Shown here: positions 20,373-30,287 of the stretch, piece by piece | How the letters are laid out: every line of letters begins with the position of its first letter | Position numbering within the stretch: the stretch's first letter is position 1 | Assembly (NCBI RefSeq): GCF_003286125.1 | Contig: NZ_QMED01000001.1 | Location: 124,001 to 188,000, forward strand | DNA: 64,000 bases | Direction: 5' to 3' | Source of the DNA: Algibacillus agarilyticus | GTDB taxonomy: Bacteria; Pseudomonadota; Gammaproteobacteria; Enterobacterales; Alteromonadaceae | Made by a program: the position numbers and the translations under genes | Notes under the pieces: model-generated | Told to the model about the DNA's origin: nothing | Databases searched by the model: none | What the model saw: only the letters and a program-made list of their open reading frames with translations

Positions 20373-21560
20373 TTAGTCAACTAAGTTAACATTCACAATC
20401 GGGCTAACATCTTGATCATAATCAACGCCAGCCACTTCAAAGCCAAATAATTTTAAGAATTCATGATTATAACCAACGTAATCGGTTAATTCATCGATAG
20501 TTTCAGTTGTTACTTCATGCCATAACGATTCAACACGCGCTTGTACATCGTCTTCTAATTCTTTGTAGTTTTGGCGTAAACGGCCTTCTTCATCAAGGCG
20601 TGGGCTTTCACCGTACAAGTTTTCCCAGAATAAGCCAGCAATTTGCTGAATTACACCTTCATAAGTGCCATCTTCTTTCATCACTTTAAATAAAGCTGAA
20701 ATATATAATGGCATAATTGGAATAGCCGAGCTTGCTTGAGTAACAACGGCATTTAACGAGGTTACATAGGCTTCACCTTTTAAATCACTCGTTGTTGATT
20801 TAATTGCTGTTGCCGCTCTATCAAGATCTTCTTTTGCTTTACCAATAGTCGCGTGGCCATAAATTGGCCAAGTTAATTTTTTACCGATGTATGTGTAAGC
20901 CGTTGTTTTAAAACCGTCGGCTAATACACCCGCTTCTTGTAAAGCGTTGATCCACAATTCCCAATCTTGGCCGCCCATTACATTAATGGTGCCTTCGATT
21001 TCAGCTTCATTTGCCGCTTCAACACTAACTTCATCAATAATACGTTTAGAGGTATTTAAGTTTTTAGTGGTAACAGACGAGCCAATGGGCTTTAACGTTG
21101 AAGAGTAAACTTCACCTGTTTCAGGATCGGTACGGCGAGGAGACGCAAGGCTATACACAACTAAATCAATCTTACCTAAATCTTGCTTGATCGTTTCAAT
21201 TGTTTTGGCTTTTATTTCATTAGAGAATGCATCACCATTAATATTTTTTGCATATAAACCTTCGCTTTCGGCAGCGGCCTGAAATGCAGCCGTGTTATAC
21301 CAACCTGCACTACCGGTTTTCTTTTCAGTAGCCGGTTTTTCAAAAAACACACCTAAGGTGTTAGCGCCACAACCAAATGCAGAGGTAATACGCGATGCTA
21401 ATCCATAGCCAGTTGAAGAACCAATAACAAGTACATTTTTAGGGCCTTTAAGTGCACCTTTAGATTTTACAAAGTCAATTTGCTCTTGAACCGCAGCAGC
21501 ACAACCAACTGGGTGCGCATTTGTACAAATAAAGCCACGAACTTTTGGCTTAATTACCAT
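20373..21560 (-). CDS. fabV: Trans-2-enoyl-ACP/CoA reductase (NADH), FabV type
   Basis: 395 residues, normal for FabV. It performs the last reduction of each fatty-acid elongation cycle in the cytoplasm. The N-terminus [20 protein letters not shown], the nucleotide site [15 protein letters not shown] near 44-58 and the active-site pattern Y-x8-K in [11 protein letters not shown] near 233-245 are present. FabV enzymes are naturally tolerant of triclosan. RBS AGGA before the ATG. Its leader carries a REP-like GGGTCAGACCC motif. Confidence 0.96.
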   Translation of the reverse strand: MVIKPKVRGFICTNAHPVGCAAAVQEQIDFVKSKGALKGPKNVLVIGSSTGYGLASRITSAFGCGANTLGVFFEKPATEKKTGSAGWYNTAAFQAAAESEGLYAKNINGDAFSNEIKAKTIETIKQDLGKIDLVVYSLASPRRTDPETGEVYSSTLKPIGSSVTTKNLNTSKRIIDEVSVEAANEAEIEGTINVMGGQDWELWINALQEAGVLADGFKTTAYTYIGKKLTWPIYGHATIGKAKEDLDRAATAIKSTTSDLKGEAYVTSLNAVVTQASSAIPIMPLYISALFKVMKEDGTYEGVIQQIAGLFWENLYGESPRLDEEGRLRQNYKELEDDVQARVESLWHEVTTETIDELTDYVGYNHEFLKLFGFEVAGVDYDQDVSPIVNVNLVD

Positions 21561-21585
21561 AATAAATATCCTAATAAAAAAGTAT

Positions 21586-21609
21586 GGGTCAGACCCTAAA
21601 AATAGGGCC
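21586..21609. repeat. REP-like GGGTCAGACCC motif in the fabV leader
   Basis: GGGTCAGACCC followed by CCCTAAAAATAGGG gives two overlapping short palindromes between dctP and fabV. From memory, motifs of this form flank REP-associated tyrosine transposases in gammaproteobacteria; none is in this window. It could instead be a weak hairpin ending the dctP transcript. Confidence 0.4.
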
Positions 21610-21644
21610 TTATGTTAATCGTTTTAAAACACAAACTGATCTGA

Positions 21645-22739
21645 TCAGTTAGCTTTTAATTCTCGAGTTCGATAGTAAGCTTGCTCAGATACTTCATGAT
21701 ACTTTCGAGCTTGCTCATAGAATGCTAAATAAGATCCATAAACCTTTTTAGAAACTGGATCATTTTGAATTAAATCAGCAATGACTTCATCGGTGAGTTG
21801 CTTATATTGGCGTAGAACATCATCAGGTAATTGCTTAATTTCGACGCCATGTTTATTAACTAATGTTTGTAGAGCTTTATTATTCTCTGCTGTGTATTCC
21901 GACAACATATCAGAATTTACGGCACGCGCAGCCACTTCAACTATCTTTTGCAGATCGGCGGGTAAAGCTAATAACGCGTCTTCATTAACAATAAACTCCA
22001 ACATAGAACCAGGTTCATGCCAAGCCGATGTGTAATAATATTTAGCCGCTTTATGAAAACCAAACGCTAAATCATTATAAGGACCAACCCATTCAGTCGC
22101 ATCAATCGCGCCAGTTTGTAATGCGGTAAATAACTCACCACCGGGTAAATTAACCGGTACACCGCCAGCTCTTTGAAATACATCGCCAGCCAATCCTGGA
22201 ATACGCATTTTCAATCCTTGGATATCGGCCAAAGAATTGACTTCTTTGTTAAACCATCCCGCCATTTGAGTGCCGGTATTGCCCCCTGCAAACGGAACCA
22301 AACCAAAAGGCTTATAAACTTCACGCCATAACGCGAGGCCTTCACCGTGATGGATCCAAGCATTGAGTTCTTGTGCATTCATCCCAAAAGGAATTGAAGA
22401 GAAAAACGGTGCGGCTGGAATTTTACCTTTCCAATAATAAGCGCCAGAATGCCCCATCTGAGCAGTCCCATTTCTTACCGCTTCAAATACACCTAATGCC
22501 GGTACGATCTCACCTGCCCCATAAACTTTGACGGTTAAACGCCCACCCGACATTTCGTTTACATACTTAGCAAATTTTTCAGGCCCTAAACCTAAACCTG
22601 GAAAGTTTTTAGGCCAACTCGTCACCAACTTCCATTTAAATTGTTGTGTTTTTTGTGTTGTGTCTGCTGTATTTTTTTCACCGCAACCCGCTAAAAATAG
22701 TGCGCAGATAAGAGTGAGATAAGGTAATAACAATTTCAT
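21645..22739 (-). CDS. dctP: TRAP transporter substrate-binding lipoprotein (DctP family, TakP-like)
   Basis: 364 residues. The signal peptide ends in the lipobox LAGC, so it is probably a lipoprotein tethered to the membrane. The mature part begins with FKWKLVTSWPKNFPGLGLGP and contains GAIDATEWVGPYND near 215, the pattern of the TakP/lactate branch of TRAP binding proteins. A 2-oxo acid or lactate ligand is therefore likely, not shown. Last gene of the TRAP run, 10 bases after the PilZ gene. Confidence 0.9.
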   Translation of the reverse strand: MKLLLPYLTLICALFLAGCGEKNTADTTQKTQQFKWKLVTSWPKNFPGLGLGPEKFAKYVNEMSGGRLTVKVYGAGEIVPALGVFEAVRNGTAQMGHSGAYYWKGKIPAAPFFSSIPFGMNAQELNAWIHHGEGLALWREVYKPFGLVPFAGGNTGTQMAGWFNKEVNSLADIQGLKMRIPGLAGDVFQRAGGVPVNLPGGELFTALQTGAIDATEWVGPYNDLAFGFHKAAKYYYTSAWHEPGSMLEFIVNEDALLALPADLQKIVEVAARAVNSDMLSEYTAENNKALQTLVNKHGVEIKQLPDDVLRQYKQLTDEVIADLIQNDPVSKKVYGSYLAFYEQARKYHEVSEQAYYRTRELKAN

Positions 22740-22749
22740 TTTATTCTCA

Positions 22750-23439
22750 TTATTCTTCTAATGTAACGCCTTGAACGTCCATTAACATTTTCATATAAAT
22801 AGGGCTAAAAGTGTCTTGTGTTGCTGTATCAAACTTCAACCCCATGTGTAATTTTTCTTTTATCGTCATATTTTTTATATTAGCCGTTAACTGCGTATTT
22901 GATTCTGATAACGGATCAAACTGGGTAATAAGCGATATAGGCTTATCTAACAAATCAAGCGTGTCTAATTTTAATTCTGATAACGCTGAGCCATCAACAG
23001 GTAAACATTCACATTTACAACCCGATAACGAAATATCAGTTATCAACGCCAGTAGTTTAATTTTATGATTAATTATTTCAAGCTCAGCCATGAGTTCAAT
23101 TCGAAGTCGAGGCTGAGTTCTTAGCTTTTGAGTTTTCACATCCTCAGGAAAATCAAGAACAAGAATGGTTTCTTTATAGGTCGTTAACGCTTGAACAGCC
23201 GTATTAAAAATAACGTAATCCATACGTTCAGAATTAATAACGGCTCTAACCGTTAAAGAAACGCCCGGTTTTAATAACATCAAATCACGGCTTTCTCGCG
23301 TTTTAGGCATACGAAACATTAAGAATTGCTTTGAAATACACCCTATATATTCAGCTCTTGCCCTGACTTTTTTATGGGCCGCATTCATAAAAAACAAATC
23401 AACTGCGGTTGTAGGTTTCAACTCTAATAACTGATACAT
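22750..23439 (-). CDS. PilZ-domain c-di-GMP receptor (YcgR-like)
   Basis: About 229 residues. An N-terminal beta domain like YcgR-N (about 1-110) leads into a PilZ domain with RTQPRLR near 118-124 as the RxxxR part and DISLSGCKC near 150 as the D-x-S-x-x-G part, so cyclic-di-GMP binding is expected. The ATG at 23439 is preceded by AAGG at six bases and is preferred to the ATG at 23445. It sits between dctM and dctP on the same strand, which is unusual. Such proteins act as flagellar brakes or regulate surface functions. Confidence 0.87.
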   Translation of the reverse strand: MYQLLELKPTTAVDLFFMNAAHKKVRARAEYIGCISKQFLMFRMPKTRESRDLMLLKPGVSLTVRAVINSERMDYVIFNTAVQALTTYKETILVLDFPEDVKTQKLRTQPRLRIELMAELEIINHKIKLLALITDISLSGCKCECLPVDGSALSELKLDTLDLLDKPISLITQFDPLSESNTQLTANIKNMTIKEKLHMGLKFDTATQDTFSPIYMKMLMDVQGVTLEE

Positions 23440-23473
23440 ACTCATCCTTGGTCATAAATAGTTTTATTCGATG

Positions 23474-24835
23474 TTAATACACTTGTTCGGGTAGCCAAGT
23501 CGCGATCTCAGGCCATAAGGCTAACAACAAAAGAACAAATAATTGAATACCGATAAAGGGCATGACACCTTTATATATATCTATCGTCTTCACCGATGCA
23601 GGAGCCACGCCTCTTAAATAAAACAAAGCAAAACCAAAAGGCGGTGTTAAAAACGAGGTTTGAAGATTAAGCGCTATCATAATACCTAACCAGACGGGGT
23701 CAATCCCCATTGATAATAAAACGGGCGCAACAATAGGAACAACAACAAAAGTTATTTCAATAAAATCGAGAATAAAACCCAATAAAAAAATAACAAGCAT
23801 AACAACTAATGTAGCACCAACGACGCCCCCAGGCATATTTTCAAATAGAGAATGAATAAGCTCTTCACCCCCTAAACCTCTAAACACTAAAGAAAAAATA
23901 GACGCGCCAATTAAAATCAAAAAGATCATGCTACTAATTTTAACCGTGCTTTGTGATACCGTTTTTAATTGTTCAAAATTAAGCTTTCTTTTACACAGTG
24001 CCAGCAAAATCGCACCAAAGGCCCCCACTCCAGCGGCTTCTGTTGGCGTTGCAAAGCCTAATAAAATAGAACCTAACACAATTAAAATTAAACCCAGAGG
24101 CGGTAATAGTGCAGCCCAAACAGAAACGTTCACATCAGCTTCAATCGCTTTTGTCGCAGTCGTTATTGTGTCAGAACGCCAACAAACAATACAAACATAA
24201 ATAGCATAACAAGCAACAAGAATTAATCCTGGAATAACAGCACCAACAAACAGGTCACCAACCGATACTGTTTCAGGCGAAAATATCCCCATGTTAATTT
24301 GTGACTGTTGATAAGCACTTGAAATAACATCGCCCAACAAGACCAGTGCAATAGAAGGAGGAATTATTTGGCCTAATGTCCCTGTAGCACAGATAGTGCC
24401 AGCCGCTAACGAAGTAGGATACTTTTGTTTAAGCATGGCCGGTAAAGATAAAACCCCCATTGTAACAACGGTTGCGCCAACGATCCCGGTGCTTGCAGCC
24501 AGTAACATGCCAACAAGAATAACACTTAAACCTAAACCGGCTTTGTAACGGCCAAAAACACTTGAGATAGACAAAAGCAGGTCTTCTGCTATTTTTGATT
24601 TTTCAAGCACCAAGCCCATAAAGACAAATAGTGGAACCGCTAAAAGCGTTTGATTATTAATGATGCCAAATAAACGTATTGGTAAAGCATTAAATAAACT
24701 GGTATCAAAAGCGCCAAATAACGCACAAGCCCCCGCAAAGAGCAATGATGTGCCAGCCAAAACTAACGCGACGGGGTAACCTGACATTAAAACAATACAA
24801 ACTAATACAAAGAGAACGAGCGATAACCATTCCAT
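23474..24835 (-). CDS. dctM: TRAP transporter large permease (DctM)
   Basis: 453 residues, about 12 TM helices, the ion-coupled channel subunit. GMLLAASTGIVGATVVTMG near 110 and PPSIALVLLGD near 155 are DctM hallmarks, and the C-terminal LQTSFLTPPFGFALFYLRG is conserved. Shares one base with the dctQ stop. Uses a sodium gradient in characterised members. Confidence 0.95.
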   Translation of the reverse strand: MEWLSLVLFVLVCIVLMSGYPVALVLAGTSLLFAGACALFGAFDTSLFNALPIRLFGIINNQTLLAVPLFVFMGLVLEKSKIAEDLLLSISSVFGRYKAGLGLSVILVGMLLAASTGIVGATVVTMGVLSLPAMLKQKYPTSLAAGTICATGTLGQIIPPSIALVLLGDVISSAYQQSQINMGIFSPETVSVGDLFVGAVIPGLILVACYAIYVCIVCWRSDTITTATKAIEADVNVSVWAALLPPLGLILIVLGSILLGFATPTEAAGVGAFGAILLALCKRKLNFEQLKTVSQSTVKISSMIFLILIGASIFSLVFRGLGGEELIHSLFENMPGGVVGATLVVMLVIFLLGFILDFIEITFVVVPIVAPVLLSMGIDPVWLGIMIALNLQTSFLTPPFGFALFYLRGVAPASVKTIDIYKGVMPFIGIQLFVLLLLALWPEIATWLPEQVY

Positions 24836-25350
24836 TAGCGCGCTCCTTTATGACTTAATTGACGAAAGGCAACAAAGTCATTAATCATCATCGCAAGTGC
24901 TTGTATAAATAAGCAAACGCAAAAAAGCAAAAGTAATGATTTTTGAATATAGACAAAAGCTAAGCCTCCAGGCTCAGGCGATGTTTCCATCATATCCCAA
25001 GAATTAAGTACATATTCAAAACTCATAACAAAAACGAATACAACAACCGGCATTAATAAAAATAAATGACCAATAAAATTAGTCAGGTGTTGAGTTCGCG
25101 CAGTCACTGAACGATAAAAAACATCAACCCGCACATGGTCATCGTGTTTTAGTGTATAACCGGCTCCCAGTAGCAACGCAGCGCCATGTAAATAAAGAAC
25201 ACCTTCTTGCATCGCAACCGTACCCACATCAAAGCCATAACGTAAAATAACGATGGCCGCCATGAGTAACACCATAATAAGCGTAAACAAGCCCATAGCG
25301 TTGCCTAACCATTCAGAGGCGGCATTAATTTTTTTTGTATATAAATTCAT
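24835..25350 (-). CDS. dctQ: TRAP transporter small permease (DctQ)
   Basis: 171 residues, four TM helices, partner of DctM. The stretch LHGAALLLGAGYTLKHDDHVRVDVFY near 50-75 (read as GAGYTLKHDDHVRVD) is the family signature. It starts 29 bases after bolA and runs directly into dctM. Confidence 0.93.
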   Translation of the reverse strand: MNLYTKKINAASEWLGNAMGLFTLIMVLLMAAIVILRYGFDVGTVAMQEGVLYLHGAALLLGAGYTLKHDDHVRVDVFYRSVTARTQHLTNFIGHLFLLMPVVVFVFVMSFEYVLNSWDMMETSPEPGGLAFVYIQKSLLLLFCVCLFIQALAMMINDFVAFRQLSHKGAR

Positions 25351-25379
25351 TATTATTCTTATTTATGAGTAACGTCAGA

Positions 25380-25694
25380 TTAAGCAGATTTACTGCCCCC
25401 CAAACATTTAGGTGAAAGCGGAACTGAATGTTGTCGAGTTTCCCATTCTTCAGGAGTGTAAACATGAATAGCTAAAGCATGAACATCACCAGCGAGCTCT
25501 TCCGCTAAACATTCATTAACCGCTCGGTGACGGGCAATTAAACGTTTCTGTTCAAACACATGGCTAACCATAATAACTTTAAAATGTGATTCTAAAGCAG
25601 GTCCCGAATGCATATGACTTTCATTCACCACATCTAACACGCGAGGAGTAAATGTTAAGGAGAGCTTCTCAATAATACTTTTTTCAATGGACAT
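25380..25694 (-). CDS. bolA: BolA family protein
   Basis: 104 residues, one BolA domain. The FKVIMVSHVFEQKRLIARHR segment and the invariant His, with HALAIHVYTPEEW at the end, identify it. BolA pairs with monothiol glutaredoxin to bind a 2Fe-2S cluster and also acts in stress and envelope gene control. First gene of the leftward run bolA-dctQ-dctM-PilZ-dctP, though co-transcription is inferred from spacing only. Confidence 0.92.
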   Translation of the reverse strand: MSIEKSIIEKLSLTFTPRVLDVVNESHMHSGPALESHFKVIMVSHVFEQKRLIARHRAVNECLAEELAGDVHALAIHVYTPEEWETRQHSVPLSPKCLGGSKSA

Positions 25695-25757
25695 CTATCG
25701 TTATTGCCTAAATTGTTCAGTTAATAATCATCATTTCGAAATTTGCCAAACTATCTT

Positions 25758-26381
25758 TTATCGATGTTTTAACAAAGTACGAAAAGTTAAATTTATACGA
25801 GGTTGCGTGACACGGGCACGTTTTGGCAGGCTATGATACCAAAACTCCTGCGTTTTGCCTGCCATAATTAGTAAACTACCGTTATTTAAACTAAAAGTAT
25901 GAGTTAATGAATTATATTTATGCTTCATTTTAAAATCACGACTGATGCCAAAACTGTATGATGCAATAATGGGTTCAAAACCTAACTCAGGTTCATCATC
26001 CGCATGCCAACCCATACAATCTTGTCCATTCCGATATAAATTACCTAACATACAATTAAAATTAACACTTTCACCCATTGTCTCTGAGACATACTGTTCC
26101 GCTGTTTTTTTTAACTGTAATAAAGGCGCTTGCCATTTTTCAGTTTTAAAACGAGTATTTGAATAAACATAACTTAATTCATCGCCATAAAAACACTGCA
26201 AACGTGGAATTTTATGTGTTTCACCGTAAAGTGTTATATAAGCTTCATGCCAATTTAAACCATGTAAAACGCTAAAAAGTTGCTCAGTTTTACTTGATGA
26301 AAATAATTGCTCTGTGTAATGCAATTTGGCATCACTTAATATCACTTCGCCATCAGGTACATCAAACATATTCATTTGCAT
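25758..26381 (-). CDS. AlkB-like 2-oxoglutarate/Fe(II) dioxygenase
   Basis: 207 residues, closer in layout to the ALKBH2/3 branch than to E. coli AlkB. The iron ligands are H and D in GWHADDEPELG near 130 and the distal H in FWYHSLPKR near 187; R residues in RVTQPRINLTFR bind 2-oxoglutarate. It repairs alkylated bases by oxidative demethylation. Divergent from rsmC across 81 bp. Confidence 0.9.
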   Translation of the reverse strand: MQMNMFDVPDGEVILSDAKLHYTEQLFSSSKTEQLFSVLHGLNWHEAYITLYGETHKIPRLQCFYGDELSYVYSNTRFKTEKWQAPLLQLKKTAEQYVSETMGESVNFNCMLGNLYRNGQDCMGWHADDEPELGFEPIIASYSFGISRDFKMKHKYNSLTHTFSLNNGSLLIMAGKTQEFWYHSLPKRARVTQPRINLTFRTLLKHR

Positions 26382-26462
26382 AATAAAATCTACGGTATAA
26401 CGCTGTGCAAGACGTCTCGCCTTGGTTAAAATAGCGTTTTATCATAATAGAAGGTCGCTCCA

Positions 26463-27614
26463 TTGCAAACAGAAACCGAACTCACACTCTCACCTCAAGA
26501 GAAATTCGAATTATGGCGCTACCCTAAACAAACAACACACTCAACCTTAAGAGCGTGGGATGCATCTGACCTTTATTTAGTAAATGAACTAAAGTCAGAA
26601 AATAAAAAAGAGTTAAACATGCTCATCATCAATGATAGTTTTGGTGCTATTAGCTGCATGTTAGCCGATATTCATCACCTCAGCTGGTACAATGATTCTA
26701 AAGTAGCAGCACTCGCTTTAGATCAAAACTTAGCTTGTAATCAAATAGATTTAAATAAAATTCAGCGTTTAACCACGCTAACAAGCGACGAATTAATAAC
26801 TAAAAACTATCACAAAATAATCATCAAATTACCGAAAAGCATTGCGTACCTAGAATTCATCTTAACTCTAATACATCAAGCCGGGTTGCCAAATTGTGAT
26901 GTGTTGCTCGCAGGTAAAGCGAGTGACTTTTCACCTAATATCATTAAAAAATTAAAATCATTATATGATGACGTGATCCCGAGTCGCATTGTAAAAAAAT
27001 CACGTTATATTTCATTAAGTGGCCAAAAAAGCCAAACGCTTCAATTTAATTACTGGCAACCAAACAAAGAAAAATTTAATGATCTAATCACCGATAGCGC
27101 CCCCAATGTATTCTCTCGCGGCAAATTAGATATTGGCGGACGCTTTTTAGCCGACAATTTACCTTCAATAGCAGAACATGCTCATATTCTCGATTTAGGC
27201 TGCGGTAACGGATTACTTGGCTTAGCCATTTTAAAGCAATGCCCAACTGTGAATGTGGATTTTTATGATGAATCGGCCATGGCTATTGAGAGTGCACAGC
27301 ATAATTGTCTACTTAACGAATTTAATCTCGATCAAACTCGATTTATACAAGATGATTGTGCTAAAACAGCGCAGGATACGCATTACGACTTAATCGTTTG
27401 TAACCCTCCTTTTCACCAATTAAATGCGATCACTGATCATATAGCAGAACAAATGTTTACTGATGCATACCGTATTTTAAAACCAGGAGGTGAATTACGT
27501 ATTGTTGGTAATCGGCACTTAGCCTATCAGCAAAAATTAATGGCTATTTTTGGTCAATGTGATCCCATTACGAGTAATCAAAAATTCGTTATTCTAAGTG
27601 CAATAAAAAACTAA
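26463..27614 (+). CDS. rsmC: 16S rRNA m2G1207 methyltransferase
   Basis: 383 residues, somewhat longer than E. coli RsmC. A degenerate N-terminal methyltransferase-like half is followed by the catalytic domain: HILDLGCGNGLLGLAI near 235-250 binds SAM and the VCNPPFHQ motif near 317 is the guanine-N2 site. The start is TTG at 26463, with GAAGG eight bases upstream. It precedes the cyclophilin gene by 11 bases. Confidence 0.92.
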   Translation: MQTETELTLSPQEKFELWRYPKQTTHSTLRAWDASDLYLVNELKSENKKELNMLIINDSFGAISCMLADIHHLSWYNDSKVAALALDQNLACNQIDLNKIQRLTTLTSDELITKNYHKIIIKLPKSIAYLEFILTLIHQAGLPNCDVLLAGKASDFSPNIIKKLKSLYDDVIPSRIVKKSRYISLSGQKSQTLQFNYWQPNKEKFNDLITDSAPNVFSRGKLDIGGRFLADNLPSIAEHAHILDLGCGNGLLGLAILKQCPTVNVDFYDESAMAIESAQHNCLLNEFNLDQTRFIQDDCAKTAQDTHYDLIVCNPPFHQLNAITDHIAEQMFTDAYRILKPGGELRIVGNRHLAYQQKLMAIFGQCDPITSNQKFVILSAIKN

Positions 27615-27625
27615 AAGAGAACACT

Positions 27626-28219
27626 ATGTTTTTAATTAAAAATTTCATTATTATCCTGACGACTTGCTTTGCTTTTTTGCTTCATGCTGCCGATCAACGC
27701 ATACAGCCCGATACCATATACCCAAGAATAAAAATAGAGACGACATTAGGGGATATTACAGTCGAGCTTGATCGCCGTCGTGCACCTAGAACTGTCGATA
27801 ACTTTTTAACTTATGTGGTCAATGGAGAATATGATGGCAGTATATTTCATCGAATCATGCCGGGGTTTGTCGCTCAAGGGGGTGGCTACAACAAAAAATA
27901 TGAAGAACTAAATAAACAAGCCCAAATCAGTAACGAAAGTGGTAATGGTTTATTAAATAGGCAAGGAACAATCGCGATGGCCAGACTTAATGACCCGCAC
28001 TCAGCCACAAGACAATTCTTTTTTAATTTGGCAGATAACAAGCACTTAGATCCCGGAAAAAATTGGGGATATACCGTTTTTGGTGAGATAGAAAGCGATT
28101 TAAGTATTTTAGAAAAAATAGAATCGGTTGATACTGAATTTAATTCACAATTAAACCAACCTAATGTGCCAAAGCAATTAATTCTAATAAACCGCATTAC
28201 ATTACTACCACATAATTAA
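27626..28219 (+). CDS. ppiA: Periplasmic peptidyl-prolyl isomerase (cyclophilin)
   Basis: 197 residues: signal peptide (FIIILTTCFAFLLHAA) then a bacterial cyclophilin domain with FHRIMPGFVAQGGGY near 72-86 and ARLNDPHSATRQFFFNLADN. It isomerises X-Pro bonds during folding in the periplasm. Second gene of an apparent rsmC operon, followed by a hairpin terminator. Confidence 0.93.
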   Translation: MFLIKNFIIILTTCFAFLLHAADQRIQPDTIYPRIKIETTLGDITVELDRRRAPRTVDNFLTYVVNGEYDGSIFHRIMPGFVAQGGGYNKKYEELNKQAQISNESGNGLLNRQGTIAMARLNDPHSATRQFFFNLADNKHLDPGKNWGYTVFGEIESDLSILEKIESVDTEFNSQLNQPNVPKQLILINRITLLPHN

Positions 28220-28250
28220 TCTATGACTATACTTAATATCAAATGATATT

Positions 28251-28279
28251 CACGCTTTTACACAGTTGATAAAAGCGTG
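28251..28279 (+). terminator. Hairpin after ppiA
   Basis: Stem CACGCTTTTA / TAAAAGCGTG around CACAGTTGA, 31 bases after the stop. Only a weak T-run follows. Confidence 0.65.
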
Positions 28280-28475
28280 CTATTTCATATTTGAATTATT
28301 TAGGGTACTAACAAGCAATTTATCTTTTAGTTTTTTTAGTGCCGCCTGATAAATAAAACAAGTGTAAAGATTACCTCGCTAAGTGGAAATCAATTTAGCG
28401 TTATTGTTATCACCACGATAAATCTATAGATCAAGGCCGGCTAAAAAACTAAGTATAATTTGTTCTATCTGGGGG

Positions 28476-28817
28476 GTGGATCAGTACGTGATTGTAAAAG
28501 AATTCATCGAGCTCAAGAAAAAACAAGTTAGTTTTTATGTAAAAGAATTTAATGCAAAAAGAATTCCTTACAGCGAACTTAATCTGTTTTTATGGGACAC
28601 GCTAGAAGAATGGACCCAAGTTAATTTAGCTCAAGATGAGCCATACACAGAAACCGAGCGTGTATTTTGGCACCTTATTCATTTACTCAGTTATTGGTCT
28701 GAGGATAAACTCTTATCTGATCAATATTTAAAAGATGAAATGCTTTTATGCATTGAGTATTTTGAGTTTGAAGGCGAAGGGTATTTCCCGTTTGAATGTA
28801 TCGGTATACGCCCCTAG
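28476..28817 (+). CDS. Conserved hypothetical acidic protein
   Basis: 113 residues or a little less, rich in Glu, Trp and Tyr (NLFLWDTLEEWTQVN, VFWHLIHLLSYWSEDK, EYFEFEGEGYFPFECIG). No signal peptide, membrane helix or known motif. Two GTG starts are possible: 28476, inside a run of G, and 28488, with that run as a plausible RBS at about 11 bases. Convergent with ampG, ending 20 bases before its stop. Probably cytoplasmic; function unknown. Confidence 0.75.
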   Translation: MDQYVIVKEFIELKKKQVSFYVKEFNAKRIPYSELNLFLWDTLEEWTQVNLAQDEPYTETERVFWHLIHLLSYWSEDKLLSDQYLKDEMLLCIEYFEFEGEGYFPFECIGIRP

Positions 28818-28837
28818 CCTGCTTTTAAATGGTTATT

Positions 28838-30199
28838 TTACTGAGTTTCTTCTAAGCCCTTAATCGACGTTTTTATCTTCCACAGTAATAACAGGGCTGG
28901 AATGATCATCAGTGTAGTTAGCATAAAAAACAAAGACCAGTTTCCATCTAAATAGTCGACTAAAACACCACTAAACGAGCCAATAAGTGTGCGCCCCATG
29001 GTGCCTAACGAGGCCAGTAAAGCATATTGAGTCGCACTGAATGTATGACTACACAGTAAAGAGATAAAAGAGACAAAAGCCACAGTACCCCAAGCAGCGG
29101 TAAAACCATCAACAATAACGGCGAATATAAATAAATCAGTTTGTGGTCCTACATGCGCTAACCAAGCAAATAACAGGTTGCTTGACGACATCGCAATACC
29201 GGCAATAAATAACCCTTTGACGATCCCGTGTTTAGCTGTGATCCACCCACCGACTAATGAAAAGAGTACAGTTACCCACCAAGTAATCATTTTAGAATAA
29301 AGAGCTATATCGGTGTTTGAGAAACCAATTTCTTTATAAAACACAATCGACATACGGCCTAAAATCGCTTCTCCTAATTTAAAAATCAGCACAAAGCACA
29401 GTATTGAAAGCGCCAGTTTAATTCCGTTTCGATCAAAAAATTCTTTTATCGGTTCTACACTCGTAACCAAAAACCAAATAAGCATTTGTCTTACTTTTAA
29501 TGGTAATTGCGTATTATGTTTCCATTTATCTTGGTATTTGAGTTCTAATGCTTTTAACTTTTCTGAGCGTTGAGCATTTGGCTCATTAACCCAAATAACC
29601 GGTAGAGTGAGCAAAATCATTATAAGTGCGATGACAAAATAAACTTGTGACCAACTCCAAACCGCTGAATCAGATAAAATGAGCGGAATGCTGCCTAATG
29701 CCGCATACCCTGTCCACCAACCAGAGGTTGCCATACCTGCCGCTAGCGGTATTTTTTCAGCTTCGTTTTGCTTAAAAAAATCAATCCGTAAAGCATCAAT
29801 TGCAATATCTTGACTGGCAGAAGCAAATGAAACAACCAAAGCGGCTAACGCTAAATACAAAATCTGACTTTGAATATCGATAAAAGCCATTGCTAAACAA
29901 CTGCTCGCAATCAGTGTTTGACAAAATAAAATCCAGCTCCGTCGTTGTCCAAACCAATGATATAAAATAGGTAATTTAATTCGGTCAATTAAAGGCGCCC
30001 AAAAAAAGTTAATTGAGTAGGCCAAGAATACAGCACCAAGGTATCCAATTTCTGAGCGAGAGAAACCTTCATCTTTTAGCCAAGCGGATAAAGCAGAGCC
30101 AATAATAACCCAAGGAAAGCCACTTGAAATACCTAATAAAAAAACAGAAAATAAGCGACGATCGTTATATTGCTGTAAACGTGAAAAAAAAGCAGACAT
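28838..30199 (-). CDS. ampG: AmpG-family muropeptide permease
   Basis: 453 residues, 12 or more TM helices, major facilitator superfamily. The opening FSVFLLGISSGFPWVIIGSAL and AYSINFFWAPLIDRI are AmpG-like. AmpG imports anhydromuropeptides for cell-wall recycling. Single gene; a small divergent gene starts 89 bases upstream. Confidence 0.85.
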   Translation of the reverse strand: MSAFFSRLQQYNDRRLFSVFLLGISSGFPWVIIGSALSAWLKDEGFSRSEIGYLGAVFLAYSINFFWAPLIDRIKLPILYHWFGQRRSWILFCQTLIASSCLAMAFIDIQSQILYLALAALVVSFASASQDIAIDALRIDFFKQNEAEKIPLAAGMATSGWWTGYAALGSIPLILSDSAVWSWSQVYFVIALIMILLTLPVIWVNEPNAQRSEKLKALELKYQDKWKHNTQLPLKVRQMLIWFLVTSVEPIKEFFDRNGIKLALSILCFVLIFKLGEAILGRMSIVFYKEIGFSNTDIALYSKMITWWVTVLFSLVGGWITAKHGIVKGLFIAGIAMSSSNLLFAWLAHVGPQTDLFIFAVIVDGFTAAWGTVAFVSFISLLCSHTFSATQYALLASLGTMGRTLIGSFSGVLVDYLDGNWSLFFMLTTLMIIPALLLLWKIKTSIKGLEETQ

Positions 30200-30287
30200 T
30201 AGATAAGCATCCTTTGCATTCTGACGAGAGACGTGAATAATAGGCTTATTGAATTATGAAACCTAAGCCTGAAGTAACTAACATAAA

